Shown: positions 23,003-33,860, numbered from the stretch's first letter. The stretch is 64,000 nt of DNA from Tanypteryx hageni (GCA_028673005.1 CM054113.1:206451504-206515503); one strand, 5' to 3'. Made by a program: numbers and translations. The notes: generated from the letters alone by a model not told the origin.

Positions 23003-24988
23003 ATGAGAAATTATGAAGGACAACTTAGTTGGGAGGAATTTAAAAAAGGGGTTATTAAAGCTACAGAGGAAGTTATTGGAAAGAGAAAGTTGGAGCCTAG
23101 AAAACCTTGGATGACTGAGGAGATACTGATTTTAATTGAAGAAAGGAACAAGTTGAGGAAGAATGGATATGATGAAACTTATAAAAAAGTTAAGAATGAG
23201 ATTATTAACAAATGCAGAGAAGAAAAAGAGAGATGGACCAAAGAGATAGTGAAGGAAATTGAGGAAGATACAAAGGGAGGAAGGCAAGACAAAGCATACT
23301 TCAAAATTAAAACTCTCCAGTACAAACCAAGAACTAAATCGGCAATAGTTAAGGATAAGGAAGGAAATATGTTATGGGAAAATGAAAAAGTATGTGCTCG
23401 GTGGAAAGAATACATAGAAGAATTATACAGTGGAAGAGATGTTAGAGATGGATGTAGATTTATTGAAAATGAAGAAGAAATAAGAAATGACGAGCTATGC
23501 CCAACAATAACCAAAGAAGAGTTTTATAAAGCTGTTAATAATCTTAATTCAGGCAAGGCAACAGGTGTCGATGATATACCTGCAGAACTTTTGAAGAACA
23601 TAGGGGAGGAAGCAAAAGAACATTTCTTATTATAAAAGATTGTTACGAAAAGGGAAAATTAACTGATGACTTTATAAAAAGTAAAACTATAAGTTTACCA
23701 AAGAAGGGGAATGCAGTGGAGTGTAGTAACTACAGAACAATTTCACTACTTTCGCATGCCTCAAAAGTTTTAATTTATATCGTGAAAAACAGAATAAAAG
23801 GGAAAATAGAACATTATATTAGTGAAGATCAATTTGGATTTTGAAGTGGGAGAGGAACAAGAGAAGCTATATTAGCCCTCAGGGTGATAATGGAAAGATG
23901 TTTAGAAATGAACAGGACATTATATTTAACGTTTATTGATTTGGAGAAGGCTTTTGATACAGTTAATTGGGAATGAATTGTTGTTTAAGACTATGAAAAA
24001 AATAGGTATTGATTGGAGGGACAGAAGATTAATTTTTAAGCTTTATCTAAATCAAACTACAAGAATAAATATAAATGGATTAGAGAGTGAAGCAAAGATA
24101 AGGAAAGGAGTAAGACAAGGATGTCCTCTATCTCCATATTTGTTTAATATGTTCATTGAAGAAAATATAGAAGTTATGAAGGAAAAGACAAAAGGCATAA
24201 AAATAAATGGAGTTAGAATACACTGCATTAGATTTGCAGATGACATTGTAATATTCAGCGATTCAAAAAGAGAAATGAATAAAACTCTGGAAGTATTATC
24301 GGACACGTTAAAACAGTGGGAATTAAAGATAAATATCAAGAAAACCAAATTGATGGTTATAGGCAAAAGTAATGCAGGGACAATATCAAAGATCAAAATA
24401 AACAATCAGGAAATTGAGCAGGTGAAGCAGTTTTGCTACCTAGGTAGTACAATTACTGAAGATAATAGATGCGTGCAGGAAGTGAAGAGAAGAATAGCAC
24501 TTGCAAAGCAAGCTTTTCAATGTAAAAGGAATCTACTGACAAGCAGTCATATGAAATTGGAAGTAAGGAAATCCTTTGCAAAAGCTTTTGTCTTGAGTAC
24601 CTTACTTTATGGTAGTGAAAGTTGGACGTTAGGAAAGAGGGAGAGGTCCCGTCTGGAAGCGACAGAAATGTGGATATGGAGAAGATTGATAAAGACAAGT
24701 TGGACAGAGAGAAAGACAAACCTTGAAGTTTTGGAAGAAGTAAAAGAAGAAAGGAAACTGATCAAAGGAATGGAAGAAAGGAAGGCAAAATTTTTAGGCC
24801 ATGTGATTAGACATAATGAATTAATTGTGAACATCAAACTGTTAGGGAAGAAAGGAAGAGGCAGACCAAGAAAGAAATACCTAGATGACGTGAAGTCAGT
24901 GATGGGAGTTGAGAAATACGAGATGTTGAAGAGAATGGCAGAGGACAGGAGTTCATGGTTGCAGCGACAAGGCTTAGCCTTTAGATGA
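23003..24988 (+). pseudogene. RTE reverse transcriptase and C-terminal region, broken
   Basis: Continues the endonuclease frame. The linker has RKPWMTEEI and KTLQYKPRTKS. RT motifs are NYRTISLLSHASKV and DQFGF (followed by a stop at 23842 where family members have Arg), then LTFIDLEKAFD, RQGCPLSPYLFNMF, RFADDIVIFS (the catalytic FADD) and KQFCYLGSTI. The C-terminal region has LYGSESWTLGKRERSRLEA, WIWRRLIKTSW and GKKGRGRPRKKYLDDVKSV. Frameshifts at about 23630 and 23970 move the middle segment out of frame and back. It would copy the element RNA into DNA at the nicked target. Inactive as it stands. Confidence 0.87.
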
Positions 24989-25005
24989 AGAAGAAGAATG
25001 AGGTG

Positions 25006-25407
25006 GTATATTTTATTGGTTTTTCCATAGCAACATTGCAGGTGTAAATGCTTGCTATTTAATTATTTAAATTAATTCTCATCTAATTATACTCATAAAA
25101 CATTTTTATAGATTAAGATTTCAAAATCTTTTTCATGCAATCATTTATAAATAATAAAATGAGCAAGTTTCAGAGTAAATTTTATTTAATTTTAACACAT
25201 AACTTCTGATAACATATCAAATAACATATCAAATTAGATAATTACTTCAGAGTTTGAATTATGACAAAAAATAAATATAGACACTGTTTACTTAACATAT
25301 CAGTTAATGGTTTTCACTTGTAATAAACTTCTGGTTAAACATTAGTTAAAATAAATTCCTCAGTGCAAAACAGGCAAACTTCAGGTAGAGAATAAATTAT
25401 TTATTTA
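25006..25407. other. AT-rich 3' flank of the five-exon gene
   Basis: No coding sequence. On the minus strand AATAAA lies just beyond the stop codon of the five-exon gene (about 25404), so part of this stretch is its short 3' UTR. Confidence 0.5.
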
Positions 25408-26732
25408 TTATTTAATGCACTTCTGAAGCTCCTCTTGAATTTTCTTGACTATGAGGCTGCAAAGGAGAACCGACAAAAAGAATACATCAAAATTAAATTT
25501 ACAAAAACTCAAATTAAACAATGATCCAGAAAAATTGTATATAAAACTTTTCATACTATGCTGCATTTATGTCAGCCACTGATAAATAATAGTTATACAT
25601 TTGTGATAATTAAAGACACCAATAATAACGTCTACTTAAATATTTGAAAATTTCATAGAAGTTGACTTCAAACTTACTTAATGTGTTTTATCTCTTCAAC
25701 TACTTTTACTAAATCTCCATAGCCTTTAAAAATCATTTTAGCATCTGAAGATTCTGAATTTATATTCCGAGGAAGAGAATCAGAGATTTTTTCAGATGTA
25801 GCATCACCAAGACCTAATGAATCATTTGAATCTGAAGTTGCTCCTTCAAGATAAGAGGAACAGCCCTGATCTTTATCTGAAAGATTAGTTATACAATTTT
25901 ATCATAAGGCCTACAGCTAGTTTGGAAACAATTTCATAAAAGAAGGTACATGAATTAAAATCAAAGGTTACTTATAATAATTTTACCAAATAATATTTTG
26001 TACTCGATTTTATTGGTTCCATAATTTACTGATTTTTCAGCCTTAGTTTGATTTTCATCAATATAACTTGTAATTTGGGATTTCTTTGGTTTATGAGGTA
26101 CCGAAATACTTTCATCCTTAGCAATAGCTGAACCTTCAGAGAATAATTCCTCATAGTTGATTTTTCCTTTCATAGTTGTAGATGTTTCTTCAAATTTTTC
26201 CTCTTCAGATTGATCAGGCATTTCAATTTCTCCATCCGAACTGGATTGTATATTTAAAGTGATTAAATTAATAAAACCATTCTAATTTAAAATTGCATCA
26301 CAACCAGAGAAGGTACCATTCGAACCATATAGGGTCTTCTTCCAACAAACTATCTTTTACATTATCCCCAGCGTTATTTGTATGAATAGCTTTTTTATTT
26401 GTGCTTGACTGAACTGATTGTGTTTTGAAGGTACAAGTTTTTCTTGGACTTTTCTCGGGAGAATTACACTGCTTAATTCCAGAAAGATAATACTGACTGT
26501 CGTCTGGGCTACAGATTTTACCTTTTTTAACATTTGTAGCCAAATTTGAAATAAATGATGGATTGGCATTTCCTAAAAAAAAGAGAACACGATTTTGAAG
26601 AGTAAATTATTAATAATAATAAAATTCTTGTATTCAAATATATTCAGTGTAAACCAGTAGCTAGATATTATCATAAAATTAATAATTTAGAAAAATACGC
26701 TTTTTAGCAGCTTTTGAACGAGTTTCTGCCAT
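25408..26732 (-). CDS. Five-exon host gene, 263-residue protein of unknown function
   Basis: Exons on the minus strand: 26732-26699, 26572-26317, 26240-25987, 25876-25678 and 25456-25408. Introns are 126, 76, 110 and 221 bp, all GT-AG, with a T-run plus AG before exon 2, CTTTCAG before exon 4, TTTGCAG before exon 5 and donor GTAAGT after exon 4. Exon lengths sum to 792, and phases (1, 2, 1, 2) join without a stop, so the model is self-consistent. The protein starts MAETRSKAAKKRNANPSF. It is hydrophilic, rich in Ser, Glu and Lys, with acidic patches (MPDQSEEEKFEE) and a short helical C-terminus (LVKVVEEIKHINLIVKKIQ, ending ELQKCIK). No membrane segment or signal peptide is seen. A mostly disordered nuclear or scaffold protein would fit, but I recognise no family. 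AATAAA follows the stop closely. Confidence 0.75.
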
Positions 26733-27010
26733 TGTTTTGTTTATAAAGAACATGCGAATTGTAAAATAAGTGAGAATTATAAAGCGCATTTGAACAATAC
26801 TTGAGTGTACTGGGATGTTTGTACATAATACATATATTGTATTTATAGGAATAACAGGTAGTTTTATTAATTGGTGAAAGAAATTATAAAGTTTCAACAA
26901 TTATATTGCTTTTATATGTCTTGAATTTAGAAAATGAGAAGGTCTTCTAATTTGAACCTCTAGATCACTCTAGATAGGTTAAACATAATCAAGAACAGAA
27001 GTACCAAGTG
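26733..27010. promoter_or_regulatory. Presumed upstream region of the five-exon gene
   Basis: About 280 bp of AT-rich DNA between the ATG at 26732 and a hAT-like terminus at 27011. It should contain the promoter and 5' UTR, but no TATA box or initiator can be singled out in such AT-rich DNA. An acceptor upstream of the ATG cannot be excluded. Confidence 0.3.
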
Positions 27011-27377
27011 CAGTGGCGTACCTAACATAAAGGCAGGCGAGGCAGTTTGCTCTGGGCCCGGGCCCTCAGGCTCAATTCGGTAATGTAAATAAAAAATTGC
27101 AATATTAATATACATTTGTCGGTAATTTTATAGGTTACGTGGCTGACCGTGGCGTCTTAAGTGTCCAGAAATATAACTACGTATTGTATATGTTTATTTC
27201 TCATAATATGCCAGTTAGCTTTTTTTATTGTATTAGCGGTTAGCGGCAATATAAATGTGTTAAACACGGCTTGTTGATGACATGATAGTTATTCTTTATT
27301 AAACTTTAATTAAGTACTCTTTAAAAAAAACGAGTGATTCAGTGTTTTCACGAATCTCGTTCATTTTAAAGAGCCAT
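27011..27377. mobile_element. hAT-like left end fragment
   Basis: CAGTGGCGTACCTAACAT starts at 27011, followed by a GC-rich GGGCCCGGGCCCTC block near 27053. This is the common form of a hAT terminus. No matching right end or 8-bp duplication of the flank (ACCAAGTG) was found downstream. The extent to 27377 is nominal. Confidence 0.5.
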
Positions 27378-27552
27378 ATAGATACTTTTACAGTAAATGT
27401 TTCATATTATTAGCAAAATGAAATTAATATTTACGTAACTTAAACTTCCAGTTGATGTTTTTATGTATTGTATAGATACTTTTACAGTATATGTTTCATA
27501 TTATTAGCAATATGAAATTAATATTTATGTAACTTAAACTTCCAGTTGATGT
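27378..27552. repeat. 94-bp tandem duplication
   Basis: ATAGATACTTTTACAGTA at 27378 recurs at 27472, and the following 80 bp (TGTTTCATATTATTAGCAA..., ending CTTCCAGTTGATG) are nearly identical, with only a few substitutions. Confidence 0.9.
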
Positions 27553-28449
27553 TTATATAAATTATACATATATTACATTATTAAGGATTGTAGGTTCAAA
27601 CCCAAGGTAAAGATTCTTTGTGTTCAGATTCGAATCATAATTTAATGTAAAAATGTGAAGGAAACTCATACTATATTGTCATTAAACATTCAATTAAGTT
27701 TTTATACACAGGGATTTAAGCACACATTTTGAATTATAGGAACACGATTTTAGGAAAAGGTGTCAAACACATTTTCAATATTAAATCTTTATTATCCTCT
27801 CCCCTGTTGGCTTTTTGTGGAGAAAACATGGGGAAACATCATTTTTTCAATGGCTGGTGTCCTCAGATCCCCTTCCACATGCATATGGCAGGGTAATGTG
27901 TAGATTCAATAAAAGTTCAATTAAGGTTTTAAAGAACAGTCGTCTGTTTATTCATTTTATCACAGAAAATACTTTTGACCATAAACTTTAAACATGATAG
28001 TCAAGGAAACAAATAATTCAAACAGCAATCAAAAATACAGTGAAAACCTTTGACTCAAATAAAAATCCAAGGAAGTTTTACAGATATATTTAGAACAGGA
28101 ACATTTTGATTGATAGCCATTAAACTACAGTAACTACGATTGTAAATATACAATTAACATGAAAAACCAACGGTTATAAATAATCTAAGTACAGAAAAAA
28201 ACATGTATAATTACTCATTCATTTACAAAATATCTATTAAATCAGAGTATATACACAGAAATTTTGAAAAATTCAATATATCATATCATAATTTATTTGT
28301 CCAAAGATCATACAGCAAAAAACACTTGGTATAGGACATAGAACAAAAAACATTAGTTACACATAATATAAATTTAAAAAATAGATACGTGTTTGCAAAT
28401 CTATACATTACATATGTAATTAGAGAAATTCACAAATACAATAATAATA
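27553..28449. other. AT-rich, no gene recognised
   Basis: No coding sequence recognised. The right part (28300-28450) could be the 3' untranslated region of the minus-strand LINE fragment that follows, but no tail is obvious. Confidence 0.4.
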
Positions 28450-29180
28450 TTTATTTAGATGGAAAACAAACTTCTTTTAAATAAATCACAACTGCCAATC
28501 TTCTTAATAGAGGTGGGCAGTTTATTACACAAATTAATGCCCATTGCTTTGGGACCTTTACATTCAACCTTAGAGCAGTTTAAATACATATGCAGATCAT
28601 CAGCTCTGTGTGTGAATTAGCAATGCACCATTGATTTTTTTAAATAATAGAGATGTTTCTCTTAGTGAATAAAATTAAAAATTAAATATAAATTGATGGG
28701 ACAGTAAGAAGTTCTATTTTCTTAAAAATTGAACCACAGCTGGAATAAAAGCTACTCCCAGTAATTGCACGTACAATATTTTTTTGAATTAGGATTATTT
28801 CCTTTGGACGAGAAGAGGAACACCAGAAAACAATTCCATATTTTACAATGGAGTAGAAGCGACCAAAATAGAACATTTTTAGGACATAAACACTAACACT
28901 ACTCTTAAGAACAGAGGTAAGGTGAAGAATTTACCTTTTGGAAAGATGATCGATGTGACAATTCCATTCAAGATGGGGATCATTATGTGTGCCAAGGAAT
29001 TTAAATTCCATTGTAGGAGCAAGGGTATATTGATTAGGAATCTGAATATTGAAGGGTAGTCTGGAAGAGGAAATGCACACAATCTGGGATTTATTGCTAT
29101 TCAGTTTAAGATCATTCAACTTACACCATTCAGTTATTTTGGACCGAGTATCATTTGCTGATTTATTGTTAGACAAAGCC
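28450..29180 (-). mobile_element. Non-LTR retrotransposon fragment (Jockey/CR1-like)
   Basis: Minus-strand coding begins near 29180 with DTRSKITEWCKLNDLKLN and SNKSQIVCISSS (after the missing catalytic palm). It continues FKFLGTHNDPHLEWNCHIDH, then in other frames YSIVKYGIVFWCSSSRPKEI and QKNIVRAITGSS. The C-terminal segment ends GINLCNKLPTSIKKIGSC...FKRSLFSI near 28455. This is the thumb and C-terminal region of Jockey/CR1-like RTs. It is 5' truncated and frameshifted, and is a different lineage from the 1-kb and 60-kb LINE fragments by sequence. Confidence 0.75.
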
Positions 29181-29234
29181 CTCTGAATAGTGTTACCTTT
29201 GTGTTTATGCTTCTGACATAATCACGCTTCATCT

Positions 29235-29470
29235 TTGAAGTACATCTTTTCCCACATGGTAAAAGGAGGACGTCTAGCTGCTGCAACAACTATTGTGGGA
29301 CATGAAGATATCCTTATGGAGGATGTAATTCTGCAAGAGAAATGGCATCTCATTGATTTTGGCGCTGCTTTCAATGACGAAAATCCTATTAGTGTTCTGA
29401 AATGGCTTGCATGTCGCAGCCTCATTCGAAATTCCTACCAATTTCCAAATTGTTATCATTAATAGGTAAT
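29235..29470 (+). pseudogene. Possible Merlin/ISXO2-like transposase N-terminal fragment
   Basis: The frame holds ILMEDVILQEKWHLIDFGAA followed by FNDENPISVLKWLACRSLIR and NSYQFPNC. The arrangement, a helix and then a ...CP.C half zinc ribbon with one Cys changed to Phe, resembles the N-terminal part of Merlin (IS1016/ISXO2-type) transposases in arthropods. The catalytic domain is not present. The assignment is by resemblance. Confidence 0.45.
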
Positions 29471-29786
29471 ATAATCTTTCCTTATTATTTAGCTTTTACA
29501 GCAAATTCACGTGAGTTTTAAGTGACGCTATCATTTGTTGTTATCTCAGAAGTTTTCATTTGATCATCGCTGCATTTTAATATGTATGATTGATTGATTT
29601 CACGCAACCGTGCATTAATATTTGGAATTTGTTTTATGTTAGCATATTTTTCCCAAGTAGTGCTTTATCAATGGGTGAGCAGAGATTTTAGTCGGTGCAA
29701 TTAATTTTAAGATTTTTTACTATGGGTGTCTACAACATATATTGAATTAAAATACTGCCTTTGCTGCGCTTTTTCCAAAACTTCCA
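29471..29786. other. No gene recognised
   Basis: AT-rich spacer between the Merlin-like fragment and a minus-strand hAT N-terminus. Confidence 0.4.
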
Positions 29787-30251
29787 TCAGATTTTGTGCA
29801 GTAATATTTGTGTAAAAGATCTTCCTTTGTTATTTTTTGGAAAACTAAAATTTTGAAGCTGAACTGGCCCCATTGCGACTATATAGCCAAAAACACTACT
29901 TGAAATTACACTAGGCCATGAAGCAGGATTACCAGCACGTTTGAGCAAGTTTAATTCTTCGCTTAATGTTTCATGTAACTGTTCATTCTGAATGGTACTG
30001 TCACAGTTTTGGGTTTCTGTGGGACAACCTTCATCACATGATGCTGTTACTACTGTAATTTCTTCCTTACTTGTGCCCGCATCCTCATCATAAGCTTGTT
30101 GCTGGCAGATATAATTGCCATCTATGTTGGTGTCCCTGCTTTTAAAATACTTGGTCAGTCCACTGCAATTACTTCGAAGAATTACTTCCTCTGCTTTTTT
30201 ACGCTTCCAGTACTGAGCTCCTGAGAGGCATTTCTTTTTCCGATCAGCCAT
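29787..30251 (-). pseudogene. hAT (ZMYM1-like) transposase N-terminus
   Basis: Open frame of 154 codons starting MADRKKKCLSGAQYWKRKKA, the conserved start of ZMYM1-like hAT transposases. An acidic Ser/Thr/Glu-rich linker follows, then NPASWPSVISSSVFGYIVA and VQLQNFSFPKNNKGRSF, matching the beginning of the TTF-type zinc finger (WP....R..L...GP.Q...F.FP...GRSF). The finger cysteines and everything downstream are lost. It is the N-terminal counterpart of the part missing from the 8.6-kb element, but in another place and orientation, so it is a separate copy. Confidence 0.72.
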
Positions 30252-30355
30252 TTTTAATGGGTCAATTTTCTACCTTTAAAAGAATTTATATGCTAACTTT
30301 AATTATTTATAATTTGAAAATGATAACAATACTAATTTTACATTAAACAAAATTC

Positions 30356-31014
30356 GGATCAACTTCAAAATTCGTCCCCAACGGGGCAAAATTTGAAGTT
30401 GGTAGATTCGAAAAAAATTAAAACCTTAATGAATAATTATGAAGATGAATTAGGAATAATATTTAAAAATGGTTAATATAACAGTACAATACCTAATGGA
30501 TATTATAATATTCTTTCAGATATTTACATTAAAATAAAGTGATCAAGTTGAAAGTATTTAAAAAAATTGATGGTTTGAAATGGATATATAAATAATGGAA
30601 GATGTAAAAGGCACTGAAAAACTATTTAAATAGAAAAAGTTATAAATTAGAGAGAAAAAGTGTAGATTAGAAAAAATATTCAAGGATTTATTTATATTAC
30701 AAGGGTTTAACTAATAATGATAGCTTGAATAAGATTTTTATTTTTGCAGATGAATTTATGTAACTTGAGAATAGAAAAGATCCTTGCTAAAAAAGTTTAT
30801 TGAAATTGTTGTGATTCAATAAAGTCTTTTATATAACCTCTGTTTTTTAATCACATTGTCTATATCTATATTTTTGCTAAATAAATTTTTAATTTGGAGA
30901 TTCAACATAGAACTCTTGGATTAAACAGAATTTTTAAGTATTATAAATAATTAAACATTTTCGGGGCAAATTTTGAAGTTGATCGATTTCCAGGGCGAAT
31001 TTTGATGTTGATCC
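30356..31014. mobile_element. Non-autonomous DNA transposon, 659 bp, 8-bp target duplication
   Basis: The element starts GGATCAACTTCAAAATTCG and ends CGAATTTTGATGTTGATCC. A second inverted pair lies further in (CGGGGCAAAATTTGAAGTTG near 30379, reversed as GGGGCAAATTTTGAAGTTGA near 30963). Perfect 8-bp direct repeats CAAAATTC flank it (30348-30355 and 31015-31022). A GG-starting terminus with an 8-bp duplication would fit Merlin better than hAT. No ORF; the interior is AT-rich. Confidence 0.8.
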
Positions 31015-31022
31015 CAAAATTC

Positions 31023-32297
31023 ATTATTGTACAAACTTCCAGTAAATAACAATATTTGGAAGGAAACTGCATATTTTAATTTACAGTGGATTCGTATTCA
31101 CCCATTGGATCAAAACTGAATAAGAGAGACAAACAGAGAGAAGAAAATATAATCTTATTTTGCCAGTGAAAAAATTTAAATCTCGTGTAAGTTAATGTTG
31201 CTATGAACATATTTAACACTCAGTAAATAAAATATATCAAACTATCAAATTGAGTACTATTACAGAAAAAAGGTAAATACATCGCGCCACAAAAAACAGG
31301 CCGGAATATGTAAATCTCATTTTAAAATGAAGCTATAAAAATGAGTTTTTAAATGTATACATATAAAACTAATTCTTTAATTTAATAGAATATGAAATGT
31401 AGGCAATATGTTGAACTATTTCTCAAAATAAAATCTTCGCTAATGTTAAAATGTGAAATGCAATTTAGATATTTTTACGAGTTGAATTAAATCGGGTGCA
31501 ACAGTGCAATCCAACAATTCGAGTAGCAGTGGTGGCATTACGTTAAAATGAGATGAAACGCAAAACTAATATAGATGTCAGATTTAAGCCATTCCGAATT
31601 GGAGACGCTTAGATTTAGAGATGCTAGGAATAAGACACTCGATTGAAATTTCTGTAGAAAATATGCGTGTCACGTTTGTCAATTCTATCATTTAAATAGA
31701 GTTAAAAAAAAAACAATTCATTCATCGAGAATTCTTAAGTTATGATCAAAGGTGCAGCAACTAATAGTAATATTCATATAAGACAGTGAAATTCACTATT
31801 TTGATATCAATGATTGACCTGAAAATTTGAAATTTTCTCATTTATTAAATTAAACCTAAGTTGGTGAAAATCTTAACAGGAAAAAAGAACTTGCTATCTT
31901 GAGTAGGGGGGAAGAGATTTATCGTACAATAATGGAAAGATACTAAATAAAAGTAATGATTGTTATCAAAGGGCTAGATAAACGAATAACATCCAACAAG
32001 AAAAGGATAATATGTTAAAAATTTAATCTTACTATCAATCGTAATTAATTCGAAGAATCAAGAAATAGAAATATTATTAAGCCCGACTATAACTTAATTA
32101 CTTAACTATAAGAATTCACTTTCGATATAAGAATTAAACTCACATATTCCACCTTTGTTTAGGAAACACATAAAGAAAAGGGTTTAATTTAGTAGGGATA
32201 GTGTGGAGAAGAATTCATTGGAGTTGCTCTGCAACTGAGAGTGGCAATATTTATAGTCAGTCAGGACTTTCTAGTCATAAAAGCTGGTAGTGTTTCC
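31023..32297. other. AT-rich, no gene recognised
   Basis: No coding sequence, RNA gene or repeat family was recognised in about 1.27 kb. Confidence 0.45.
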
Positions 32298-32336
32298 TCA
32301 CAACAAAGGAACAATTTTTGAAACGAGAAAAAAGTC

Positions 32337-32407
32337 TGCTATGACCGGGAATTGAACCCGGGTCTTCCACTTGCCGGGCGGATATTCTACCCCTGAACTA
32401 TCGTAGC
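32337..32407 (-). tRNA. tRNA-like gene (Gly-type body, anticodon position GGC)
   Basis: 71 nt on the minus strand fold as a cloverleaf: acceptor GCTACGA with TCATAGC (one C-A mismatch), D arm GTTC...GAAT, anticodon stem TCCGC/GTGGA, T arm CCGGG-TTCAATT-CCCGG, discriminator A. The A and B box regions (TAGTTCAGGGGTAGAA, GGTTCAATTCC) are good, and TTTTTT follows within a few bases. The body matches tRNA-Gly, but the loop reads CCGGCAA, so the anticodon would be GGC (Ala) with C instead of U at position 33. More likely a tRNA-derived repeat than a working tRNA. Confidence 0.65.
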
Positions 32408-32685
32408 AGAACATTTTCTCTCGTTTCTGAACACGGATGTTTTCCTTTGTGGGACGGGAACTAGCCAAGCTAATATCAAACTGCCCCGACAGATGTCCTC
32501 AAAGAGGATCTTCGGATCATATCATTCCATCATTTTCATGTTTGGCAATCTCACCATTTGAGAGGAAGGAGTTTCTTTCGATGATCCTCTTTGAGGACAT
32601 CTGTCGGGGCAGTTTGATATTAGCTTGGCTAGTTCACGTCCCACAAAGGAAAACATCCGTGTTCAGAAACGAGAGAAAATGTTCT

Positions 32686-32756
32686 GCTACGATAGTTCAG
32701 GGGTAGAATATCCGCCCAGCAAGTGGAAGACCCGGGTTCAATTCCCGGTCATAGCA
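32686..32756 (+). tRNA. tRNA-like gene, divergent twin (anticodon position AGC)
   Basis: The same 71-nt cloverleaf as its partner in the other arm, transcribed rightwards, with CTTTTTT as Pol III terminator. The only difference seen within the tRNA is one base in the anticodon loop (CCAGCAA), which makes the nominal anticodon AGC. The acceptor C-A mismatch and C33 are shared, so these are features of the source unit, not damage after duplication. Confidence 0.65.
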
Positions 32757-32854
32757 GACTTTTTTCTCGTTTCAAAAATTGTTCCAACTTTCACAGCTTA
32801 TGCCTGTCTGCATAGGATCTTCGGATCATATCATTCCATCATTCACAACAAAGG

Positions 32855-33160
32855 GTTTAGCAAAGTATGGGGTGGGAAGTTGATCCAACAAAACGATTAG
32901 TCTAAATATTACGGTTAGTGTATTTTTTCAACTTTTGAGATTTTTACATTGAATGACTGAATTTGACTCGCAAGTTAAACGAATCATTATGGCATGGCAA
33001 AAATACCGACATTGGATAACATTAATAAGAATAATTATTCCGAGAAATGTCACAATTCATTGCAAAATAATTGAAGTAAATCTCTCGAAATAAATCAGAT
33101 TACTAAAATAATAGTTCAATATGAATATAAACAGTAACAATTCATTAAATTCAAACTAAC
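32855..33160. other. No gene recognised
   Basis: AT-rich spacer following the palindromic insertion. Confidence 0.4.
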
Positions 33161-33240
33161 CTCTCCTTTGGAAGACGATGCACTGAGTGAAGATGTACCA
33201 CGTAGTGATGAGAGAAGATCTGGATTGTTAGAATATCCTT
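33161..33240 (-). CDS. Candidate internal exon, unknown gene
   Basis: On the minus strand, TTTTGGTAG precedes and GTTAGT follows an 80-bp open stretch translating EGYSNNPDLLSSLRGTSSL, then SASSSKGE. It starts after the first codon position and ends in phase 0. The Ser-rich composition with well-placed splice signals suggests a host exon, but no partner exon with matching phase was found nearby, so this is tentative. Confidence 0.35.
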
Positions 33241-33860
33241 CTACCAAAATTAAAATAGCTTTCTAAACAAAACCCCAAAAGCGAAACCGAAGCAAGTAAA
33301 ACCAAATTATTAAAATACTAACAGTTCTATTAGTTTTTTTTCAAAATGCACATTGTCACTGAGAAAGAAGAAGAACAGGAGATATAGAAGTGGCATGGAA
33401 TCAAAGTGATAGTGGTAGTTTTTAGCACATAAACAGGGTCTTGTCATACTGAAGGTTTTACTTCAAGTATATTGGAGACCTCTTCTTACTCTCCTTTTAG
33501 TTGATATTCTAAAGATATCTTCTTTGACCGTTTAAGGTGAAATGCCTCCGAAAAGTTAAAGTATTCTCTCTTATTCAACATGGCATTATGCAAGAAATCA
33601 ATTTCTTCTATTTTTGTGAAGTTGAATGAAATGGGCTGACAATTTAATTGATTACATAACTATATGTGCTGGGGGGCTTGAAATTGTTTATATGAATTCA
33701 CTTCCATTTATATTTGCCAGTAATCTTTATTTCTTTGTGAACAGTCTGCTAGTATTAATTTAAGACATAATGACCAAAAAGACAGAATAACTTGAAACAT
33801 CATAAATGTTTGGAAAATTTAGTCAAATAATTCTTATGCTGTATTTCCTTATTGAATTTG
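33241..33860. other. No gene recognised
   Basis: AT-rich, possibly intronic if the flanking minus-strand exon candidates belong together. Confidence 0.35.

Larger units (their letters stand above)
21750..25005 (+). mobile_element. RTE-clade non-LTR retrotransposon, near full length
   Basis: One element with a GC-richer 5' region (21750-21930), an apurinic endonuclease domain, a reverse transcriptase and the RTE-type C-terminal region. It ends just after the last coding frame in GATGAAGAAGAAGAATGAGG, a low-complexity ATGAAGA-type tail typical of RTE elements. Most of the length shares one reading frame, with only two in-frame stops and one out-of-frame segment, so it is young compared with its neighbours. 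Confidence 0.88.
32310..32842. mobile_element. Inverted-dimer tRNA-derived (SINE-like) insertion with 12-bp target duplication
   Basis: Perfect 12-bp direct repeats TCACAACAAAGG (32298-32309 and 32843-32854) bound the insertion, as after LINE-mediated retroposition. Inside is a near-perfect palindrome: 32308-32510 and 32583-32785 are 203-bp reverse complements with only about two visible mismatches, separated by a 72-bp loop. Each arm contains a whole tRNA-like gene with a T6 Pol III terminator. A word GGATCTTCGGATCATATC occurs both in the loop and in the right tail, so the right part looks like the 3' end of the repeat unit. Confidence 0.85.
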
